This document shows, one piece after another, positions 59,725 through 64,000 of a stretch of 64,000 bases of DNA (positions are counted from its first letter, which is position 1; each line of letters begins with the position of its first letter). The position numbers and the translations under genes were made by a program. Location of the stretch: positions 127,279-191,278 of the forward strand of contig CANQRB010000004.1 in NCBI GenBank assembly GCA_947626145.1, given 5' to 3'. Origin of the DNA: an uncultured Clostridia bacterium (GTDB taxonomy: Bacteria; Bacillota; Clostridia; UMGS1883). The notes under the pieces are model-generated. The model ran no database searches, was not told the DNA's origin, and saw only the letters and a program-made list of their open reading frames with translations.

Positions 59725-62700
59725 TTACAGTTCGGGAATGAAGTCCTGAGCGGCGTCGGCACCCTCGGCTTCAAGTTCCTCAATAAGTGTTTCTACAAAT
59801 TCAATGTTTACGCTGTCAAGGGACAGGGTGATGGCCTCGGCTGTGACGGCGTTGCTGAGTGTAACTGTGTTACCATCTTCAGCAATTGTAATGACCATAG
59901 TGTCATAAGTTTGTTTATCGCTTGTTCCTTTGGCCTCTGCGTCGGCGCTGCCAAAGTAAACCGTACTCTGACCATCAAGCACAAAGCCTATACCAAGCTT
60001 GAATAAATCGTCCTTGATTTTAAGTGTGATTGCTTCAGGTGTGATGCTGCTTGACGATGTATCAAGTATGCCCTTAAGCACATCGGTGAATTCTGAACCG
60101 GTATAGTACACGCCACCCTTGGCAATAACATCATTTATAGCTGCCGTCTTGTTAGAATCAACGCTCTTAAGATCACTACTTGCCAAAGCACTGACAACAA
60201 GGCTGTAAACGCTGGCGGCGGCGGACTCGGGTCCTTCAAGACCTTCCTTGCTTACAACAACGGCTTTGTAAATGCGGTTGGTAACGTTAGTGGATACAGA
60301 TACGCCGGCCTGACCCTCAGTGAGAGTCGTGTCACTCTCTACTACCTTTTCATCAGCGCCACCGTCTTTGTTTTCGCCGTAAACTCTGATGACATCGCCG
60401 GCTTTAACATTTTCGCCGGTAAAGTCAACGGTGAACTTACCGTCTTTCCAACCCAACTCGGGAGCAAGGGTAGTTTCGGGAGCCTTAACAACCTTAATTG
60501 TGGTTGCGGCATCACCGATAGTAACCACGCCGTCCTTGGCAGTCTGTTCGCTGTCTACTACAACCTTAGCAAGGCCGTTAGTATAAGCTTCTCCGGCATA
60601 AACGCGAACAACATCGTCTTTAAGCGCATAGAACTCATTACTGTTCATCTTGGAGCCGTTCTTTGTAATAAGCGCACCATCCTCGGCATCGGTAACTGTT
60701 ACCTTTACGCCGTTCTTAACTTCAATATAAGAAGCATAACCTTCGGCCATACCGTTAAATGCGGCCTGAGTTTCGTCAACAAAACCAACAGCGCCGGCTT
60801 CGGCAGCGAGAGTAACTGTTATCGTACTTTCGGATTTTGCTTTTGCAGCCTTAACAATATCAGTTATGTCAACTGTCCTATACTCTGGGGGATTGAATTT
60901 TACTTCATTTCCATTATTAAGAGTCCACGATGTTGTATACGCTGAAATATCATCCTTCGACACGGCAAGACGAATAGAACTGTTCCCTCCGTCTGCCTGA
61001 TCTCTGTATGAACCGGCTGCAATATTGAGTATAGCTACTTGATTGTCCTGAAGCTCAGGAGTTGTGAATGTCATTTTTACAAATCTGTAACCGCCATAAC
61101 CATCAACATTTTCGTACAAATTTTTACCGTCCGCATCTTTATATGTTCCTTTTTTTTGGCCGGTAACGGCTTTGTATCCTTGGAGAGTAAAATCGGAGTT
61201 GCCATTTGAATCCTTTTCTACATTAGTTGCTGCGTAATCAGTTACAGATACGGGAGTAAATATTATAGCGGCTTCGGTATCGGCTTCAATCGATTTTTCT
61301 GCAAAACGATAAATCTTGCCGTCGCTGTAAATATTACGGGCAGGGATAGTGTCACCGATTTTGTAAGCCTTGACCCCAATTGTTCCCAGCGACGTACCCT
61401 CAACAGCAGTCTTGTACTCAATAGATGAATTCCTATATTTCTCTTTATCTGTCCAAGAAATACGGAAATTTTCAACTGTAACGTCACCTTCAGCAGCACT
61501 ATCACTTACTTTATTTGTAGTTACTGTTATTGTATCAAGCTGGGCAACGGCATTTCTGTAACCAAGAGGTTCTTTTTCACTGTGAAGTATCGTGCCGTCC
61601 GGATTATAGATCGTGGCAGTATAAGTATCAGCCTCTGTATCCGTAGTAATGAAAACTCTGTACTTGGCGTCTTCATTTACTTTGAAATTTCCGGAATCAT
61701 CGGGTGCGCTGTTCTTCTTAAAGGTAAAACTGGTGGGGTCATTGCCGAAGTATGTGCCCTGTATGCCTATGGCGTTTCCGCCTTTGCCGAATGCAGGTGG
61801 GTCACCGGCTGTAATTACCTCGCCGCTATTGCCTAAGAATATACCTACATTTCCTGCGCCATTTCTATTTTTTATCAGAGTGGAAATATTTTTGTATGTT
61901 ACATCAAACTCAAAACTTACATTACCGGCTACAGGAACTTTAAACTTGTGCTGAGCGTCATTCGCACCCTGTGTATTTGTAGATTGAATGGCGGCAACAA
62001 GTGAATCATCGTCACAATCAACGACCTCCACCTCGATGGTGGGTTTAATTTCTGCATGACCATCAACTGTACCGGTAAATGTGTACGTCCCAACACCAAG
62101 ACTTTCGTCTGCCTGTTTTCCACTTGCTTCGGTCCATTGAGATACCGTACCGGGGATATTTACCTCGGGCTCAGCCTCAGATGTAAGGATAACCTTAGTG
62201 GGAAGATTCGGGTTATTGCCCTTGATAACGGTTTTCTTTTCAATGGGCGCAAAACCGTCAGGCTCAACCGCTTCCTCCTCAAGCGCAAAAAGCTGGAAGC
62301 CAGTGAAACCAAAATCGGAGTCTCCAAATGATGTTCCATAAATCGCATAAACAGTGGAACCAAGCGATGACTTGTCGAGGACAAACTCCTTCTTTGTCCA
62401 TCCTTTGTCAATAGCAATATCTCTGGTCAAACCTTCTCTTCCGTCATTATACCAAGATGAGAAGCCGCCGATAGATGGAACATTTTGTGATTTGCCGGGT
62501 GACCTTGAAAGGCTTGTATCCAGCGTGGCGGCCTGCATACGATGGCTACCGGCCGCAAATTCACTTGAACTGTGCGTATAATACGACAAAACGAATTTAT
62601 CGGCGTCTTGTCCTGAAATGTCAACATATCTGAATACGTTCATTGACTTTTTAACGACATTCTCTATCCAATGTACATCGTTAGCCTCTTTTATGCTGAA

Positions 62701-63912
62701 CACGTCAGATGGAGTTTTAAGTGCGCTTCCAAGCACGCCATCAGTGCCTGACCTGTCATACCAATTCGATACGCCATCACTAAAATCTCCGTTATCAATA
62801 ATGTTGGTGCCAGTGAGCTTATACTTTGTACCTTCAAATACTATCGTGTCGTTTGCTTTATAGTCAACAGGGAGTATGGTAACTGTCTTAGCCCGACCTG
62901 TGGCGGTAACGCTGCCAACCATAGCAGAGGGTGTAAGTTCTACATCTGTTATTTCTTTCTGAGGAGTAACATTGCCGTTTTGGGCATCTACTACATCAGA
63001 ATTGGACTTCCAAGTTACAGTAAAACTCCCCTCAAAACTATCGCTTACTGTGGAAGGAAGCGTAACTTTTGACTTTGCCACAGAACCGAGCGGCATTTCG
63101 TTAAGCGCATTGCGCACTGTCTGTGCGTTGGATGTAGTAGGTGCCGCATAACTGATAGTTAAGTCCATGAGGCCCATGTTTGAATACTGGACACTCCAGT
63201 AATGAGCTGTACCAGTTATTGAGCCAAAACCATTTATTTCCGGCACATTATTGGTATGTTTACTCTGTCCGCCAACATTATATGTTACCAAATAACTGCC
63301 GTCATCCTGAATTTCAGCAACTATTTCAAATTCTGTCCCACGTGCGGCTAATACTTGAGCTCTGTCGCCTTCGAGATAGGGTGTCTCATTACTATCAAGT
63401 CCAATTTTTATGGACGGGTTATCTGTTCCTACATCGGCAAAAAACCTTGCAAATACTTTGCCATCAAGATCCTTGAATTCCCAAGTCTGATAGTTTGCCC
63501 ATTGGTCATCAGAAGCAAACTTAAATTTAATATCCAATTTTGTTGCAGCGGCACTTTTTGAAGCGTCATTAAGTGTAGCTGTCAGGACATCATCGGCTAC
63601 CCCTCTATTGGATACATGGAAAAACATAAGAGCGGGATGTTCATTGCTAACACTGCCCCATACGCCAGTTCCGCCATAATTTGTATTAAAATTAACTCCA
63701 TTCGGGAGACTCCATGGCAATTTGCTTTTATCTTTTAAATCTCCCACTCCAGAACCTGATTGTGTGTATAAATCAGATGAAGTGTATTGTGTGTAATCGA
63801 AAAGGGTGACTTCATCTCCGCCCGCCGCGCTTGCGACAAGTCCAAACGCGGGCACTACTGCCATTACCATGGCGAGGACCACGGCAACAGACAGAATTTT
63901 TTTGATTCTCAT
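59725..63912 (-). CDS. Large exported surface protein with Ig-like domains, 1395 aa
   Basis: A signal peptide (MRIKKILSVAVVLAMVMAVV, cleaved near VASAA) starts a mosaic of beta-rich domains. The N-terminal part (30-255) looks like a lectin or carbohydrate-binding jelly-roll; residues 260-350 look like an atrophied bacterial Ig domain (NALNEMPLGSVAKSKVTLPS, FTVTWKSNSDVVDAQNG); a second jelly-roll-like part spans 370-545; a group-4-type Ig-like domain starts near 560 (PIEKKTVIKGNNPNLPTKVI); and further beta regions follow up to 1200. The C-terminus (EELEAEGADAAQDFIPEL) has no LPxTG, SLH or other anchor. Probably binds glycans at the cell surface. Much more AT-rich than most of the window, so perhaps acquired. 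AAGGAGG precedes ATG. Confidence 0.78.
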   Translation of the reverse strand: MRIKKILSVAVVLAMVMAVVPAFGLVASAAGGDEVTLFDYTQYTSSDLYTQSGSGVGDLKDKSKLPWSLPNGVNFNTNYGGTGVWGSVSNEHPALMFFHVSNRGVADDVLTATLNDASKSAAATKLDIKFKFASDDQWANYQTWEFKDLDGKVFARFFADVGTDNPSIKIGLDSNETPYLEGDRAQVLAARGTEFEIVAEIQDDGSYLVTYNVGGQSKHTNNVPEINGFGSITGTAHYWSVQYSNMGLMDLTISYAAPTTSNAQTVRNALNEMPLGSVAKSKVTLPSTVSDSFEGSFTVTWKSNSDVVDAQNGNVTPQKEITDVELTPSAMVGSVTATGRAKTVTILPVDYKANDTIVFEGTKYKLTGTNIIDNGDFSDGVSNWYDRSGTDGVLGSALKTPSDVFSIKEANDVHWIENVVKKSMNVFRYVDISGQDADKFVLSYYTHSSSEFAAGSHRMQAATLDTSLSRSPGKSQNVPSIGGFSSWYNDGREGLTRDIAIDKGWTKKEFVLDKSSLGSTVYAIYGTSFGDSDFGFTGFQLFALEEEAVEPDGFAPIEKKTVIKGNNPNLPTKVILTSEAEPEVNIPGTVSQWTEASGKQADESLGVGTYTFTGTVDGHAEIKPTIEVEVVDCDDDSLVAAIQSTNTQGANDAQHKFKVPVAGNVSFEFDVTYKNISTLIKNRNGAGNVGIFLGNSGEVITAGDPPAFGKGGNAIGIQGTYFGNDPTSFTFKKNSAPDDSGNFKVNEDAKYRVFITTDTEADTYTATIYNPDGTILHSEKEPLGYRNAVAQLDTITVTTNKVSDSAAEGDVTVENFRISWTDKEKYRNSSIEYKTAVEGTSLGTIGVKAYKIGDTIPARNIYSDGKIYRFAEKSIEADTEAAIIFTPVSVTDYAATNVEKDSNGNSDFTLQGYKAVTGQKKGTYKDADGKNLYENVDGYGGYRFVKMTFTTPELQDNQVAILNIAAGSYRDQADGGNSSIRLAVSKDDISAYTTSWTLNNGNEVKFNPPEYRTVDITDIVKAAKAKSESTITVTLAAEAGAVGFVDETQAAFNGMAEGYASYIEVKNGVKVTVTDAEDGALITKNGSKMNSNEFYALKDDVVRVYAGEAYTNGLAKVVVDSEQTAKDGVVTIGDAATTIKVVKAPETTLAPELGWKDGKFTVDFTGENVKAGDVIRVYGENKDGGADEKVVESDTTLTEGQAGVSVSTNVTNRIYKAVVVSKEGLEGPESAAASVYSLVVSALASSDLKSVDSNKTAAINDVIAKGGVYYTGSEFTDVLKGILDTSSSSITPEAITLKIKDDLFKLGIGFVLDGQSTVYFGSADAEAKGTSDKQTYDTMVITIAEDGNTVTLSNAVTAEAITLSLDSVNIEFVETLIEELEAEGADAAQDFIPEL

Positions 63913-63971
63913 TGTTAATTTCCTCCTTAAATATTATTTGTTTGTAATATTTATAACGACTTTTGGTGCAA

Positions 63972-63998
63972 CTTCTGATAAGGGGAAGTTATCGGAAG
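63972..63998. repeat. 10-bp inverted repeat at the window edge
   Basis: CTTCTGATAA and TTATCGGAAG (one G-T pair) flank GGGGAAG, about 60 nt upstream of the 1395-aa gene. It may be an upstream terminator or operator; the window ends here. Confidence 0.45.
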
Positions 63999-64000
63999 TA

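Overview
The window looks like chromosome of an anaerobic, spore-forming Firmicute of the class Clostridia with a fairly high GC content, perhaps a gut Oscillospirales-like lineage (the rank below class is inference). Evidence: sporulation genes (spoIIR, sipL, CotF-like coat proteins), a six-gene Rnf complex, HydG for [FeFe]-hydrogenase, the Rex redox repressor, a CtsR-McsA-ClpC stress operon, PyrD of the PyrK-dependent type, strong GGAGG ribosome sites and many TTGACA-N17-TATAAT promoters. There is no rRNA, CRISPR array, integrase or transposase.

Layout. Positions 1-8505 (minus strand): exported amidase (cut by the window edge), ruvB-ruvA-ruvC, a 6S RNA candidate, DUF1292 protein, ruvX, cardiolipin synthase, LRR surface protein, rex. 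8716-11343 (plus): ispE, spoIIR, trmB and two coat proteins. 11394-12152: a small AT-rich JAMM-domain cassette between two copies of one terminator. 12213-25052 (minus): acetyltransferase, tryptophanase-like lyase, D-lactate dehydrogenase, a 68-aa protein, and the run pyrB-C-F-K-D, unknown gene, metG, tatD, preceded by a P-loop kinase and a LUD protein. 25468-27285: orphan exported protein behind a consensus promoter. 27922-31342 (plus): ctsR-mcsA-clpC under CtsR boxes. 31404-38768 (minus): sipL, CPBP protease, rnfCDGEAB. 38991: tRNA-Ala(GGC). 39166-42607: small palindrome-linked protein, a TetR regulator divergent from a CMD-cupin gene, and a macrodomain/SirTM pair. 42608-43033: intergenic DnaA-box cluster. 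43034-44477: pdxST. 44703-48906 (minus): membrane protein and secreted metallopeptidase. 49052-58823 (plus): ilvA, ilvB-N-C-D, pyrG, hydG. 58890-59470: short non-coding repeats. 59525-63912 (minus): 1395-aa surface protein and a 60-aa peptide.

How the genes fit together. The window joins nucleotide synthesis (pyr operon, pyrG), branched-chain amino acid synthesis, vitamin B6 synthesis, redox control and energy (Rex, Rnf, LdhA, HydG), recombination (RuvABC, RuvX), proteostasis and late sporulation. Gene direction is mostly leftward left of about 39 kb and mostly rightward right of about 40 kb. With five DnaA-box-like 9-mers at 42750-42846, this makes a replication origin near 42.8 kb worth testing.

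Most unusual signals: three genes (spoIIR, the 68-aa protein, sipL) whose Shine-Dalgarno lies inside a strong hairpin, two of them with an identical terminator-like tail before ATG; a cassette flanked by a duplicated 42-nt terminator; the DnaA-box cluster; a macrodomain/SirTM pair without the usual lipoyl-carrier partner; loss of mcsB from the CtsR operon; and orphan exported proteins of lower GC than their neighbours.
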